DNA of 64,000 bases from Novosphingobium sp. CF614. Its GTDB lineage: Bacteria > Pseudomonadota > Alphaproteobacteria > Sphingomonadales > Sphingomonadaceae. Under the pieces are notes generated by a model. It had not been told where the DNA came from. It searched no databases and worked only from the letters and a program-made list of their open reading frames with translations. Made by a program: the position numbers and the translations under genes. Below are positions 18,716 to 28,030 of the stretch, one piece after another; positions within the stretch are counted from its first letter, which is position 1; each line of letters starts with the position of its first letter. The stretch is from assembly GCF_900113255.1 (NCBI RefSeq), contig NZ_FOOR01000001.1, positions 496,001-560,000 on the forward strand, read 5' to 3'.

Positions 18716-20200
18716 TCAAGGCAGCAGCTTGTCCTTCTCGTCGCGAAAGCCGGCCTCCAATCCGCCTGCGGCGCCCGGAACGGTCGGGTCCTTGATTTCC
18801 TTCAGCGGCTTCAGGTGCTGGGTGACGACCGGTTCGATCGCGGCGGCAGGCTGGGCCCCCGGCGCGATCACACGCCAGACGATCCCGGCGGTATCATCGC
18901 TGACCAGCAGGGCCCCGGTCTTGTCCCAGGCAACCCAGGTCGGCCGGCCATGGGTCTTGCCGTCCTGCATCAGGAAGCCGGTGAGCACCGGCCGGGGCTT
19001 CACGTCCTTCGGGTTGCCATTGACATCGAAGGGTACGAAGACAACGTCGTAACCCACGGCCGGGCGGCGATTCCACGAACCGTGGCGAGCGATGAAGGCC
19101 CCGTTCGCGAACGGTTTGCCCATGCGGTTTCCGCCTTGCGCGAAAACCAGGCCGAGCACCGCGGTGTGCGCGCCCATCGCGTACTCGGGCTTGCGGGTAT
19201 ATTCGAGCATGTAGGTCTGCATCGGCCATTCGACGCGGTCGTCGAACGTGGTTTTCCAATAGACCCAGGGCCAACCGTACTGCGCGCCCACGGGCACGTT
19301 GGTGAAATAGTCGGGTACGAGGTCGGGGCCGAGCATGTCGCGCTCCTGGACCGTCGCCCACAGTTCTCCGGTCGAGGGATTCCAACCCATGCCGTTGGGA
19401 TTGCGCATGCCGGCGGCGAACTGCCGACGGCGGCCGGTATCGATATCGATCTCCCAGATCGCGGCGCGGCCGGCTTCTGCCTCCATGCCATTGTCGGCGA
19501 TATTCGTGGCCGAGCCCACCGCGACGTAGAGGTGGTTGCCATCCTCGCTCAGCAGCACATTGCGCATCCAGTGATTGCCGCCCGGCCAAAGGTCCATCAC
19601 CTTCCTTGCCCGACCCTCCAGTTTCGTCGCCCCCGGTTTGAACGGGAATTCCAGAATGGCGTCATGATTGGCGATGTAGAGCTTGCCGTTGCCATAGGCC
19701 ATGCCGGACGGCGAGCGCATGTCGGCGGTGCGGAAATCGAACTTCTGCTCGGCCTTGCCGTCACCATCGGCATCGCGCAGCAGCACGATCTTGTCGGGCG
19801 AAGGCCGACCGGCGCCGACCCTGTTCATCATCCAGCCGATCACCGCGCCGGTAATCCCGCCCGCCTTGGCGCTGGCCGGGGTATCCGTCTCTGCGACGAG
19901 CACATCGCCATTGGGAAGCGCCAGCATCGTCCTCGGATGGTCCAGGCCTTCCGCGAAACGATTCACGGCCAGGCCCGGCGCTGCCTTCGGCGCTTCTCCC
20001 GCGGCCCAGCCCACCGGCTTTACCAGCTTCACGCTGGGGATCGATTGCGGGTCCGGATCGACCAGTTGCGGATCCTTGCCCGCCGTCGCATCGCTCGGCA
20101 GGTCGGACGTGTTGGAATACTGGGCCCAGGCGATCACCCCCACCACGGCGAGGACGACGGCGAGCAGGGCCAGGGCGGCCTTCTTGAGGATCGAGCGCAT
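18716..20200 (-). CDS. PQQ-dependent sugar dehydrogenase-like (sorbosone dehydrogenase family)
   Basis: About 494 residues. One N-terminal hydrophobic helix (AALALLAVVLAVVGVIAWA) anchors or exports it. A six-bladed beta-propeller follows, with LPNGDVLVAET, HDAILEFPF, NGMGWNPSTGELWATVQERD and GSWNRRPAVGYDVVFVPF, as in soluble glucose/sorbosone dehydrogenase proteins. These oxidise sugars in the periplasm using PQQ and calcium, but many homologues are untested. The start is ATG 20200; GTG 20206 is in frame. The end is close to the convergent DUF815 gene. Confidence 0.9.
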   Translation of the reverse strand: MRSILKKAALALLAVVLAVVGVIAWAQYSNTSDLPSDATAGKDPQLVDPDPQSIPSVKLVKPVGWAAGEAPKAAPGLAVNRFAEGLDHPRTMLALPNGDVLVAETDTPASAKAGGITGAVIGWMMNRVGAGRPSPDKIVLLRDADGDGKAEQKFDFRTADMRSPSGMAYGNGKLYIANHDAILEFPFKPGATKLEGRARKVMDLWPGGNHWMRNVLLSEDGNHLYVAVGSATNIADNGMEAEAGRAAIWEIDIDTGRRRQFAAGMRNPNGMGWNPSTGELWATVQERDMLGPDLVPDYFTNVPVGAQYGWPWVYWKTTFDDRVEWPMQTYMLEYTRKPEYAMGAHTAVLGLVFAQGGNRMGKPFANGAFIARHGSWNRRPAVGYDVVFVPFDVNGNPKDVKPRPVLTGFLMQDGKTHGRPTWVAWDKTGALLVSDDTAGIVWRVIAPGAQPAAAIEPVVTQHLKPLKEIKDPTVPGAAGGLEAGFRDEKDKLLP

Positions 20201-20261
20201 GGCCACGAGATAGGGCCGCGCCGCCTAGGCGGCAACCACGAGTTCGGCTAACGCATCGGCC

Positions 20262-20744
20262 ATGCACGACTTTGCCCCCCAGCCCGATCTCGCGAAGCCG
20301 GAACTGTACGAAACGCTTGCCCGCGCGGCGAATGCACTGGTGGAGGGCGAGCGCGATGCGATCGCCAACATGGCGAACATGGCCGCGCTGATCTGGCAAT
20401 TCGTTCCTGATCTGAACTGGGCGGGTTTCTACCGCGCCGTGGGCGATGAACTCGTGCTCGGCCCCTTCCTCGGCAAGCCGGCCTGCATCCGCATCCCGTT
20501 CGGGACGGGCGTATGCGGAACCGCGGCGGCGCTGGCGGCGACGCAAGTCGTGCCCGATGTCCATGCCTTTCCCGGCCACATCGCCTGCGATGCGGACAGT
20601 CGTTCGGAGCTGGTGGTGCCGGTCGTTGTCGGCGGCCGGGTGGTCGCGGTGATCGATCTCGACAGCCCGACACCGGGCCGCTTCGATGACGAGGACGCTG
20701 CGGGAATGCAGCTTGTCGCACAGGTCGCCTCGCGGGCAATTTGA
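20262..20744 (+). CDS. msrC: Free methionine-(R)-sulfoxide reductase (GAF-type)
   Basis: A 160-residue GAF-domain enzyme that reduces free Met-R-sulfoxide with thioredoxin. The three cysteines are all present at the family spacing: Cys75 (KPACIRIPF), Cys85 (GTGVCGT) and Cys109 (HIACDADSRSE). Length equals the family norm. It is divergent from the sugar dehydrogenase gene, 61 bases away, and stands alone. Confidence 0.94.
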   Translation: MHDFAPQPDLAKPELYETLARAANALVEGERDAIANMANMAALIWQFVPDLNWAGFYRAVGDELVLGPFLGKPACIRIPFGTGVCGTAAALAATQVVPDVHAFPGHIACDADSRSELVVPVVVGGRVVAVIDLDSPTPGRFDDEDAAGMQLVAQVASRAI

Positions 20745-20878
20745 CGCCCGGACTGCTCCGAATCGGGACACCGCTTCAGCCAACCGGGCAAAGCGCTTGG
20801 TCTTGTACGGGTTACGATGCTAAATTTCGTGTTAACTGACCGAACTAACCGTCCGGCTCTCGCGAAAGGGTGTTCCCC

Positions 20879-21583
20879 ATGCGTCTTCGTCTTTCCGCTG
20901 CCACCGCCGCGGCTCTCATCCTGGTCGCCAATCCGGCGCTTGCCCATGACGGCGCCCATGACGGGCACGCAATGCCTGATCCTCGCGAGATGCCAGCACC
21001 CTATCCCGGCGGCCCTCGCCACGGCGGGTACGACCCGGCCGCGCGCGATGCCTGGCTCGCCGATTGCCGTCACCGCCTGTCCTCGCGCGATTCGGGCGTG
21101 GGCGGCGCGGTAATCGGGGGCGTGGTCGGCGGGATTGCCGGCAATCGCATCGCCGGCAGGCACAACCGCACGGTCGGGACCATCGCCGGCGCAGCCGTCG
21201 GAGCGGTAGCCGGCGCGGCGATCGACAAGGCCGAAGACGCCGGCAGGAACCGCGACGAGTGCGAGGCCTATCTCGACGACTACCATGCCCGCTACGAGCA
21301 GGGCGGCGGCTATCCCGGCTATGGTTCTGGCTATGGGTACGGCTATCCGCAGGGCTACTATCCCGCCTACGGCTATCCGGCGCAGGGATGCTGCATGGCC
21401 CAGCCGATGATGGCCGTTCCCATGATGATGGTGCCGATCGTCCAGGCCCAGCCGCATTGCACGGAAACCGTCGAATACGTCTACGAAGACGTGCCGGTGC
21501 GTCCAGCCCCGCGCAAGCGCTACATTCCCAAGACCACCAAGATCGTACCCGACAAGCGCGTGAAGGTGGTTCCGATCAAGTGA
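20879..21583 (+). CDS. Secreted glycine-zipper 2TM-type protein with Gly/Tyr-rich region
   Basis: About 234 residues. A signal peptide ending near ANPALA-H is followed by a glycine zipper (GGAVIGGVVGGIAGNRIAG, then GAAVGAVAGAAID), a Gly/Tyr repeat (GYGSGYGYGYPQGYY) and a methionine-rich patch. Glycine-zipper proteins sit in the outer membrane or periplasm and are often stress-related; the function here is unknown. ATG 20879 is chosen because AAAGGG lies eight bases upstream; GTG 20870 is in frame. It converges with the TerC gene across a hairpin. Confidence 0.82.
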   Translation: MRLRLSAATAAALILVANPALAHDGAHDGHAMPDPREMPAPYPGGPRHGGYDPAARDAWLADCRHRLSSRDSGVGGAVIGGVVGGIAGNRIAGRHNRTVGTIAGAAVGAVAGAAIDKAEDAGRNRDECEAYLDDYHARYEQGGGYPGYGSGYGYGYPQGYYPAYGYPAQGCCMAQPMMAVPMMMVPIVQAQPHCTETVEYVYEDVPVRPAPRKRYIPKTTKIVPDKRVKVVPIK

Positions 21584-21590
21584 GCGGGGT

Positions 21591-21627
21591 GCTCGTCACC
21601 CCGGAGCACGTCTCCGAGGCGACGAGC
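21591..21627. terminator. Hairpin between convergent genes
   Basis: GCTCGTC (21591-21597) pairs with GACGAGC (21621-21627), with an inner CGGAG/CTCCG stem. It lies between the glycine-zipper gene stop and the TerC gene stop. It lacks a T run, so termination in either direction is only suggested by position. Confidence 0.5.
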
Positions 21628-21629
21628 CG

Positions 21630-22343
21630 TCAGAACAACGAGCTGATCCCCAGGTGCGGGTCGATCCAGCCATCGTAGATCATCTTGCCGGCGACATAGA
21701 GGATCACCACGAGGCCCAGGTAGGCGATCCAGCGGTAGCGTTCGATATAGCGGGCAATGAAGTTCGCCGCCACGCCCATCAGGACCACCGAAAGCAGCAA
21801 GCCGACGATGAGGATGCCGGGGTGCGCGCGCGCCGCGCCGGCGACGGCGAGCACGTTGTCTAGGCTCATCGACACGTCGGCGATCGCCACCGCCCATGCG
21901 GCACCGGCGAAGCTCTTGGCGGCACGCACGCCGCTGTCCTCGTCACCCTCGATCTCCGGCGAGCCTGCGCTTTCGCCGCCGTGGTGAAGTTCACGCCAGA
22001 ATTTCCAGGCCACCCACAGCAGCAGCAATCCGCCCGCGAAGATCAGCCCGACGATGCCCAGCAGCCAGGTGACCATCAAGGCGAAGGCGATGCGCAGGAC
22101 CAGCGCTGCGCCGATGCCGATCAGGATCACCTTCTTGCGATCCGCCACCGGCAGGCCGGCCGCCAATGCGCCGACAACGATGGCATTGTCGCCGGCCAGC
22201 AGGAGGTCGATCATCAGAACCTGGCCGAAGGCGGCCAACGCCGCCGGCTCGGTGATGTTCGAGAAATCGGCAACGATGTGCTGCCAGATTTCGGCCGGGC
22301 CACCCAGGGAAGCCGCAGCGACAAGCGTTACAAGGATAGTCAA
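21630..22343 (-). CDS. TerC family integral membrane protein (YjbE-like)
   Basis: A 237-residue protein with about seven membrane helices. Acidic intramembrane motifs of the family are visible: LLAGDNAIVVGALAAGLP and ADVSMSLDNVLAVAGAA. TerC-type proteins are linked to manganese export and metal homeostasis. A charged loop (GESAGSPEIEGDEDSG) separates the two halves. It begins 15 bases after the rho stop on the same strand, so read-through from rho is possible. Confidence 0.9.
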   Translation of the reverse strand: MTILVTLVAAASLGGPAEIWQHIVADFSNITEPAALAAFGQVLMIDLLLAGDNAIVVGALAAGLPVADRKKVILIGIGAALVLRIAFALMVTWLLGIVGLIFAGGLLLLWVAWKFWRELHHGGESAGSPEIEGDEDSGVRAAKSFAGAAWAVAIADVSMSLDNVLAVAGAARAHPGILIVGLLLSVVLMGVAANFIARYIERYRWIAYLGLVVILYVAGKMIYDGWIDPHLGISSLF

Positions 22344-22358
22344 GCCTCAATACCCCGG

Positions 22359-23615
22359 TTACTGGTTCATCGTCGCGAAGAAGTCCTCGTTGGTCTTGGA
22401 ATCCTTCATCTTGTCGAGCAGGAACTCCATCGCATCGATCGTGCCCATCTGCATGAGGATCCGGCGAAGCACCCACATCTTGCTGAGCTGGTCCTTCGGA
22501 ACCAGCAGTTCTTCCTTGCGGGTGCCAGACTTTCCGACATCGAGTGCCGGGAAGATGCGCTTGTCGGAAACCTTGCGATCCAGCACGATTTCCGAATTGC
22601 CGGTGCCCTTGAATTCTTCGAAGATCACTTCGTCCATGCGGCTGCCGGTATCGATCAGGGCGGTGGCGATGATCGATAGCGAACCGCCCTCCTCGATGTT
22701 GCGGGCGGCGCCGAAGAAGCGCTTCGGGCGCTGCAACGCGTTGGCGTCGACACCGCCGGTCAGGACTTTGCCGGAACTGGGCACCACGGTGTTGTAGGCG
22801 CGGCCGAGGCGGGTGATCGAATCGAGCAGGATGACCACGTCGCGCTTGTGCTCGACAAGGCGCTTGGCCTTCTCGATCACCATTTCGGCGACCTGGACGT
22901 GGCGCTGCGCCGGTTCGTCGAAAGTCGAGGATATGACCTCGCCCTTCACCGAGCGCTGCATGTCGGTGACTTCCTCCGGACGCTCATCGACCAGCAGCAC
23001 CAGCAGGAAGACTTCCGGATGGTTGTCGGTAATGGCCTTGGCGATGTTCTGCAGCAGCACGGTCTTGCCCGTGCGCGGCGGCGCCACGATCAGCGCGCGC
23101 TGGCCTTTGCCCTGCGGGCTGATGAGATCGATCACGCGCGCCGACTTGTCCTTGACGGTGGGATCGCTGGTATCGAGCTTGAGCCGCTCGTCGGGATAGA
23201 GCGGCGTCAGGTTGTCGAAATTGACGCGGTGGCGCACCACGTCGGGATCATCGTAGTTGACGCTGATGAGCTTGGTGATCGCGAAGTAACGCTCGCCGTC
23301 CTTGGGTGCGCGGATTTCGCCTTCCACGGTATCGCCGGTACGCAGGCCCCATTTGCGAACCTGGTTCGGCGAGACGTAGATATCGTCGGGCCCGGCGAGA
23401 TAGTTCGCCTCCGGGCTGCGCAGGAAACCGAAGCCGTCGGTAAGCACTTCGATCGTGCCCTGGCCGATGATTTCCTCGCCATCCTCGGCCACTTCCTTGA
23501 GGATGCCGAACATCAGGTCCTGCCGGCGCATGGTGGAAGCGCCTTCGACGCCGAGTTCCTCCGCCATTTCGACCAGTTCGGCCGATGATTTCTTCTTGAG
23601 TTCTTTCAGGTGCAT
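22359..23615 (-). CDS. rho: Transcription termination factor Rho
   Basis: A 418-residue hexameric RNA helicase. The N-terminal helical domain starts [18 protein letters not shown], the cold-shock-like RNA-binding fold carries [23 protein letters not shown], and Walker A is APPRTGKT (178-185). The Q-loop/R-loop region ([20 protein letters not shown]) is present. ATG 23615 matches the family start; upstream in-frame codons give an unlikely extension. The leader contains a small hairpin (see the upstream region). Confidence 0.98.
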   Translation of the reverse strand: MHLKELKKKSSAELVEMAEELGVEGASTMRRQDLMFGILKEVAEDGEEIIGQGTIEVLTDGFGFLRSPEANYLAGPDDIYVSPNQVRKWGLRTGDTVEGEIRAPKDGERYFAITKLISVNYDDPDVVRHRVNFDNLTPLYPDERLKLDTSDPTVKDKSARVIDLISPQGKGQRALIVAPPRTGKTVLLQNIAKAITDNHPEVFLLVLLVDERPEEVTDMQRSVKGEVISSTFDEPAQRHVQVAEMVIEKAKRLVEHKRDVVILLDSITRLGRAYNTVVPSSGKVLTGGVDANALQRPKRFFGAARNIEEGGSLSIIATALIDTGSRMDEVIFEEFKGTGNSEIVLDRKVSDKRIFPALDVGKSGTRKEELLVPKDQLSKMWVLRRILMQMGTIDAMEFLLDKMKDSKTNEDFFATMNQ

Positions 23616-24004
23616 TTTGTGGATTCCGGATGGAAATTGAGAAGCGACCGGCGGATCGGTGGGCTTGGGGAAAGCAGATCCGGGCATGCGAACGGGCGTC
23701 GCAGCCCTGTGCCGGAACAGCGCTTCAGATAAGCGCTGGCGGGCCTGGGGTCAACGTATCATCTGCGGGACGACGGCTGAGCGGGCCCGACGGAATTCTT
23801 GCGATCATAACAGGAAGGCCGGCCACGCTCCGTGAAGAGCGAAGCCCAAGCTGGGGAGCCGTCTACCCTGGACGGAATCGTTCACATCCACCGCTGCTGC
23901 CGCAGCCGGCGCTTCGGCGCGAGGGAATACTTTTCCGGCAGTCCGGACGGCATCGTTGGCGATGCCGTCCGGACTGCCGGGGCAAATATCCCCGCGCCCG
24001 GCCT
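23616..24004. other. rho leader / metK 3' region with two hairpins
   Basis: No gene is seen in 389 bases. In the likely rho leader, CAGCGCTT (23718-23725) and AAGCGCTG (23731-23738) form a perfect 8-bp stem with a 5-base loop. Close to the metK stop lies a longer 21-bp hairpin, listed separately. rho genes are often autoregulated in their leader, but no specific element is recognised. Confidence 0.5.
23935..23980. repeat. Perfect 21-bp hairpin downstream of metK
   Basis: The arm at 23935-23955 (starting CCGGCAGTCCGGACGG) pairs without mismatch to 23960-23980 across a TTGG loop. It lies 25 bases after the metK stop (minus strand). On the metK transcript the stem is followed by AAAAGTATT, not a T run, so it is not a standard intrinsic terminator; it may stabilise the 3' end or block read-through into rho. 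Confidence 0.7.
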
Positions 24005-25219
24005 TCAGGCCAGCGCCGCCTGCAGCGCGTCGACCAGGTCGGTGCGCTCCCAGGGGAACAGGTCGCCTTCCGGCCGGCGGCCGAAGTGACCATAAGCAGC
24101 GGTCTGGCCATAGATCGGCTTGTTGAGACCCAGGCCCGTGCGGATGCCACGCGGCGTCAGGCCGCCGAGGCGATCCTTCGCGACCCTGGCGATAGCCGCT
24201 TCGAGCACGTCGTCGGCGACAGTGCCGGTGTCATGCGTGTTGACGTAGAGCGAAAGCGGTTCGGACACGCCGATCGCGTAGGACACCTGGATCGTGCAGC
24301 GCTTGGCAAGACCGGCGGCGACCACGTTCTTGGCCAGATAACGCGTGACGTAGGCGGCCGAGCGATCGACCTTGGTCGGATCCTTGCCGGAAAAGGCACC
24401 GCCGCCATGCGGGGCCGCGCCGCCATACGTGTCGACGATGATCTTGCGGCCGGTTAGGCCGGCATCGCCGTCGGGGCCACCGATCACGAAGGAACCAGTG
24501 GGGTTGATGTGGAACTTCGTCTCATCGGTGACGAAACCTTCGGGCAGGATCTCGGTCACGACCTCGCGCACGTAGTCCCGGAGTTCGGCTTCCTGCTCGC
24601 CGGTGTCGTAGCCTTCCTGATGCTGGGTCGAGACGACGATGGCGGTCGCGGCGACCGGCTTGCCGTCGTGGAAGCGCAGCGTGACCTGGCTCTTGGCATC
24701 AGGCTCTAGGAAAGGCGCGGCGCCCGAGTGACGGTCGTCGGCGAGACGCTGGAGGATTTTATGGCTGTAATCGAGCGTGGCCGGCATCAGGTCGGGCGTC
24801 TCGTCGCAGGCATAGCCGAACATGATGCCCTGGTCGCCCGCACCTTCGTCCTTGTTGCCCGAGGCGTCCACGCCTTGCGCGATATGCGCGGACTGACCGT
24901 GCAACCGGTTGATGAACTCGAAAGTTTCCCAATGGAAGCCATCCTGCGCATAACCGATCTTCTTCACAACCGCGCGCACCGTCCGCTCGATCTCATCGAG
25001 GGCGCCCGGCGCCCATTCACCATTTTCGTAGACGCCCTTACAGCGAATCTCGCCCGCCAGAACCACCAGCTGCGTGGTCGTGAGCGTTTCGCAGGCGACC
25101 CGCGCCTCCGGGTCCTTGGACAGGAACAAATCGACGACAGCGTCGGAAATCTGGTCCGAAACCTTGTCGGGGTGGCCTTCGGAGACGCTTTCGGAAGTGA
25201 AGACGTAATCGCTGCGCAT
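24005..25219 (-). CDS. metK: S-adenosylmethionine synthetase
   Basis: A 404-residue enzyme making SAM from methionine and ATP. N-terminal [20 protein letters not shown] (ATP site), the [12 protein letters not shown] loop, and the P-loop-like [18 protein letters not shown] are all present. ATG 25219 is preferred to the in-frame ATG 25228, which lies inside the palindrome upstream. The gene follows lnt on the same strand, separated only by a 42-base palindrome that overlaps the region just before the start codon. Confidence 0.97.
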   Translation of the reverse strand: MRSDYVFTSESVSEGHPDKVSDQISDAVVDLFLSKDPEARVACETLTTTQLVVLAGEIRCKGVYENGEWAPGALDEIERTVRAVVKKIGYAQDGFHWETFEFINRLHGQSAHIAQGVDASGNKDEGAGDQGIMFGYACDETPDLMPATLDYSHKILQRLADDRHSGAAPFLEPDAKSQVTLRFHDGKPVAATAIVVSTQHQEGYDTGEQEAELRDYVREVVTEILPEGFVTDETKFHINPTGSFVIGGPDGDAGLTGRKIIVDTYGGAAPHGGGAFSGKDPTKVDRSAAYVTRYLAKNVVAAGLAKRCTIQVSYAIGVSEPLSLYVNTHDTGTVADDVLEAAIARVAKDRLGGLTPRGIRTGLGLNKPIYGQTAAYGHFGRRPEGDLFPWERTDLVDALQAALA

Positions 25220-25222
25220 AGG

Positions 25223-25264
25223 AGACATCCGTCATATAAAGGAATCTTTATGTGACGGATGTCT
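25223..25264 (-). promoter_or_regulatory. 42-base near-perfect palindrome between lnt and metK
   Basis: AGACATCCGTCA at one end pairs with TGACGGATGTCT at the other, then after one mismatch ATAAAG pairs with CTTTAT around GAAT/ATTC. It begins at the lnt stop codon and ends three bases before the metK ATG, and it covers the GGA that would serve as the metK ribosome-binding site. It could control metK translation or end lnt transcription; no T run follows on the minus strand. It does not match SAM-II or SAM/SAH riboswitches as I remember them. Confidence 0.6.
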
Positions 25265-26924
25265 AGCGATGCCGACGGCCGAGCGCAACCATGGAAAAGG
25301 CCCCGAGCAAAAGCAGTGCGGCGAAGGCCAGCGGCAGGGCGTTGCCGTAACGGGCGAACGCGGTCGGCTCGTGCGGCGGCGGAATGCGACCATCGATGCG
25401 GCCGGCGGTGTGGCGGGCCAGCGCGGCGCGAACGATACCGTCCGCATCGACCACCGCGCTGATGCCGGTCGTGGTCGAACGCACGATCGGCAGACCTTCC
25501 TCGATCGCCCTGAGGCGCGCTTGCGCAAGGTGCTGCGGCGGCCCCCAGGCCCCGAACCAGCCATCGTTGGAAGGATTGTAGATATAATCGGGACGGTTCA
25601 TCGGATCGACCACTTCACCGCTGAACACGATTTCGTAGCAGATCTGGATACCGGCCTTGCCCCAGGTGCCGAAATCGTAGCTGCGCGGGCCCGGCCCAGG
25701 CCAGAAGTCGAGCGCGCCCGCGACCAGCCGCGAGGCACCCAGCGGCTCGAGCAGCCAGCGCAGCGGCAGATACTCTCCATAAGGGACGAGATGGGCTTTG
25801 GAATAGCCCGCCAGGATATCGCCGCCACCGTCGATGGCGGTCACCGAATTGCGCGCCGCAATTTCTTCGTCGTTCTTGATGACAAGATCGACCCCGCCCG
25901 TGAGCAGCAGGCCGTAAGCACCGATTACCCGGCCGATCCGTTCGCGCGCGATCACCGGGTCGCCGGCATAAGTGTACATCTGGTAGAAATAGTCCGGGTA
26001 GCCATCGCGCAAGTAGTCGCCGAGGCCTGATTCGGGCCAGAACACGACGCGCTTCTCGCCCGCGGCGCGCGGCAGCGAAAGGCGTGCCATCTTGATGAAG
26101 TTGGCTTCATAGTATCGGGGATCGTCAACGATCTCCTGGCGCAGGTCGGGTTGGATCAGGGTAAAGCGAATCGCCCCCTCCTCGCGCCGCGCCCAGGGGT
26201 CTGGCAGAACCATCAGCGCGCTCAGCGCCGCGGCGATGACCAGCACCGGCACCGCCCACAGCCAGCGCCGCATGCCCGCGCGCAAGCAGGTTCCCGGCAA
26301 CCCGGCCAGCAGGACCAGCAAGCCGGACAGACCGTATGTGCCGATCCAGGGCGTCACCAGGGCCAGGCCGCGTGCATCGAACCGCCCGAGCAGCGCGACG
26401 CCCAGCGGGTTCCACGCAAACCCGGTAAAGACCCAGGCCCGCATCCACTCGGTGACGATCCAGGCCGCCGCGAAGGCCAGGACAAGCGCGAGGAACCGGC
26501 GCGGCCGCGCGTTCCCGGCGCGAGCCCGGTCCGGACGGATCAGCAACCAGGCCGCAAGCGTCGCCAGTGCCGGGTAGACCGCAAGGTACAAGGAAAGCAG
26601 CACGACCGCTATGCCGCCCAGCCAGGCAGGCATGTTCGCCTGATAGGTGAAAGCCGTGGCGATCCAGTTGTTGCCGAGAGTGAAATGGCCGAGCCCGAAA
26701 CACCAGCCGACCAACAAGGCACCGCGGCCAGTGACGCACCGCGCGACCAGTTCGAGAAGGCAAGCGATGGCCAGTAACGTGAGCGGCCAGAGCGAAAGCG
26801 GCTGGAAACCGCAGGCGGCGGCGGCGCCGACGGCGATCGCGGCATTAGCCATTGCCAGGCGCGGGTGGCGCGCAAACAGGTTCAGGGCGTGGGGGAAAGG
26901 CACGGGGCGCCGAGGAGATTGCAT
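25263..26924 (-). CDS. lnt: Apolipoprotein N-acyltransferase
   Basis: A 553-residue inner-membrane enzyme that N-acylates lipoproteins, the last step of lipoprotein maturation. Six or more membrane helices come first (FQPLSLWPLTLLAIACLLEL, FGLGHFTLGNNWIATAF), then a periplasmic nitrilase-like domain with the catalytic Glu in PYGEYLP, the Lys-containing region and Cys in AGIQICYEIVFSG. ATG 26924 (MQSPRRPVPFPHAL) is chosen; an in-frame start at 26978 would add 18 unlikely residues. Confidence 0.95.
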   Translation of the reverse strand: MQSPRRPVPFPHALNLFARHPRLAMANAAIAVGAAAACGFQPLSLWPLTLLAIACLLELVARCVTGRGALLVGWCFGLGHFTLGNNWIATAFTYQANMPAWLGGIAVVLLSLYLAVYPALATLAAWLLIRPDRARAGNARPRRFLALVLAFAAAWIVTEWMRAWVFTGFAWNPLGVALLGRFDARGLALVTPWIGTYGLSGLLVLLAGLPGTCLRAGMRRWLWAVPVLVIAAALSALMVLPDPWARREEGAIRFTLIQPDLRQEIVDDPRYYEANFIKMARLSLPRAAGEKRVVFWPESGLGDYLRDGYPDYFYQMYTYAGDPVIARERIGRVIGAYGLLLTGGVDLVIKNDEEIAARNSVTAIDGGGDILAGYSKAHLVPYGEYLPLRWLLEPLGASRLVAGALDFWPGPGPRSYDFGTWGKAGIQICYEIVFSGEVVDPMNRPDYIYNPSNDGWFGAWGPPQHLAQARLRAIEEGLPIVRSTTTGISAVVDADGIVRAALARHTAGRIDGRIPPPHEPTAFARYGNALPLAFAALLLLGAFSMVALGRRHR

Positions 26925-27011
26925 CGGCGCCGGTTTGTAAGCCCGGCCGGCGGCGACGCAAGCGAAGTCACGCCGCACCGGGCAGGTTGTCGTATCGCGA
27001 ACCTCGGTATC

Positions 27012-27797
27012 TTAGCCGTTCACCGCTTCCGGCGCGGCGCCAGCCTCATCGGCGGGCGGGCTGGCCTTGCGAGCCCGGCGGCGGCGCGGCTTTTCTTCCG
27101 CGACTTGCTCCTTGTCGGCGGCAGCGCCAGTATCAGCAGCCTTTTCGGCCGGCTTGGCCGAGATCGAGGGCGGCAGGACAGCCGGATCGAAATCGCTGTT
27201 CGGCGCTTCCGGCTGACCGGCGTCGCCGCCATCCTCGTCGTGCGAGCCGCGACGCGGCTTGCGCTGCTTGAGGCCCCGTACAACGCGATTACCGCGCACG
27301 AAGGGATTTTCGACCGGTTCGTAGACCGGGCGTTCGCCTTCCGCGGCTTCTACGTTATCGTCAGCCGGTTCGCTGCTCTCGACAGGGGCTTCGACCCGTG
27401 TCTCACGTTCAACCCGCGGTTCGCGTTCGGGGCGTGGTTCGCGCTCGGGGCGCGAAACGCGATCCATGCCGCCGTTGTCGCCGTAGAAATCGTCATCCGC
27501 ACCGTAGTCGTCGCCATAGTCCTGCGACCGGTCATCCCGGCGCGGCTGACGCGATTCTTCCTGGCGTTGCTTCTGATCGGCAATGACGCGGAAGTAATGA
27601 TCTGCGAACTGGAGGTAATACTCCTCCGTTACCCGATCACCATTGAGATGCGCGTCATGCGCCAGCTTCCTGTACTTCTCCAGCAACTGTGGCGCATTGC
27701 CGCGAGCCCTGCTGTCGATACGGTTCACTTGCTGGCCGCCCTGTTGGCGATTGTTACCGCGGCCACGCCTGCGGTTATTACCACGATTGTTATTCAA
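27012..27797 (-). CDS. DUF4167 domain protein, RNA-binding-like basic N-terminus
   Basis: A 261-residue protein. The N-terminus is Asn/Arg/Gly/Gln-rich (NNRGNNRRRGRGNNRQQ), then the DUF4167 core RGNAPQLLEKYRKLAHDAHL and RVTEEYYLQFADHYFRV. The remainder is disordered and highly charged, ending in a basic and alanine-rich tail. The family is alphaproteobacterial and uncharacterised; nucleic-acid binding is inferred from composition. The TTG start is supported by GAGGAA eight bases upstream. Confidence 0.88.
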   Translation of the reverse strand: MNNNRGNNRRRGRGNNRQQGGQQVNRIDSRARGNAPQLLEKYRKLAHDAHLNGDRVTEEYYLQFADHYFRVIADQKQRQEESRQPRRDDRSQDYGDDYGADDDFYGDNGGMDRVSRPEREPRPEREPRVERETRVEAPVESSEPADDNVEAAEGERPVYEPVENPFVRGNRVVRGLKQRKPRRGSHDEDGGDAGQPEAPNSDFDPAVLPPSISAKPAEKAADTGAAADKEQVAEEKPRRRRARKASPPADEAGAAPEAVNG

Positions 27798-28030
27798 GGA
27801 TAGATTTCCTCAAAACCCCTGGCATGCGCCCGAACCCTTCAGGCCGGACTGCCGTGCGTTATATGATCCGGCTGGCCCCCCGGCTGCCGAGACTTCCACA
27901 TCTGCCTGCCGAGGCATTCTTGCCGCGACCGCTTGCAAATGATGGAGACAAACCGGGTATGGGAAATTCCGTCCATAAGCCGGTTCCATGCAATCCTTAG
28001 GCATTCCAGAGCCGGATTCCAAGTGAAATC

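Noticed and set aside
18530..20251. 573-residue plus-strand reading opposite the PQQ-type dehydrogenase gene
   Set aside because: Antisense shadow; the minus-strand reading has a signal helix and beta-propeller motifs.
25223..25264. SAM-II or SAM/SAH riboswitch before metK
   Set aside because: The sequence is one long simple palindrome and lacks the pseudoknot layout and consensus bases that I remember for these classes.
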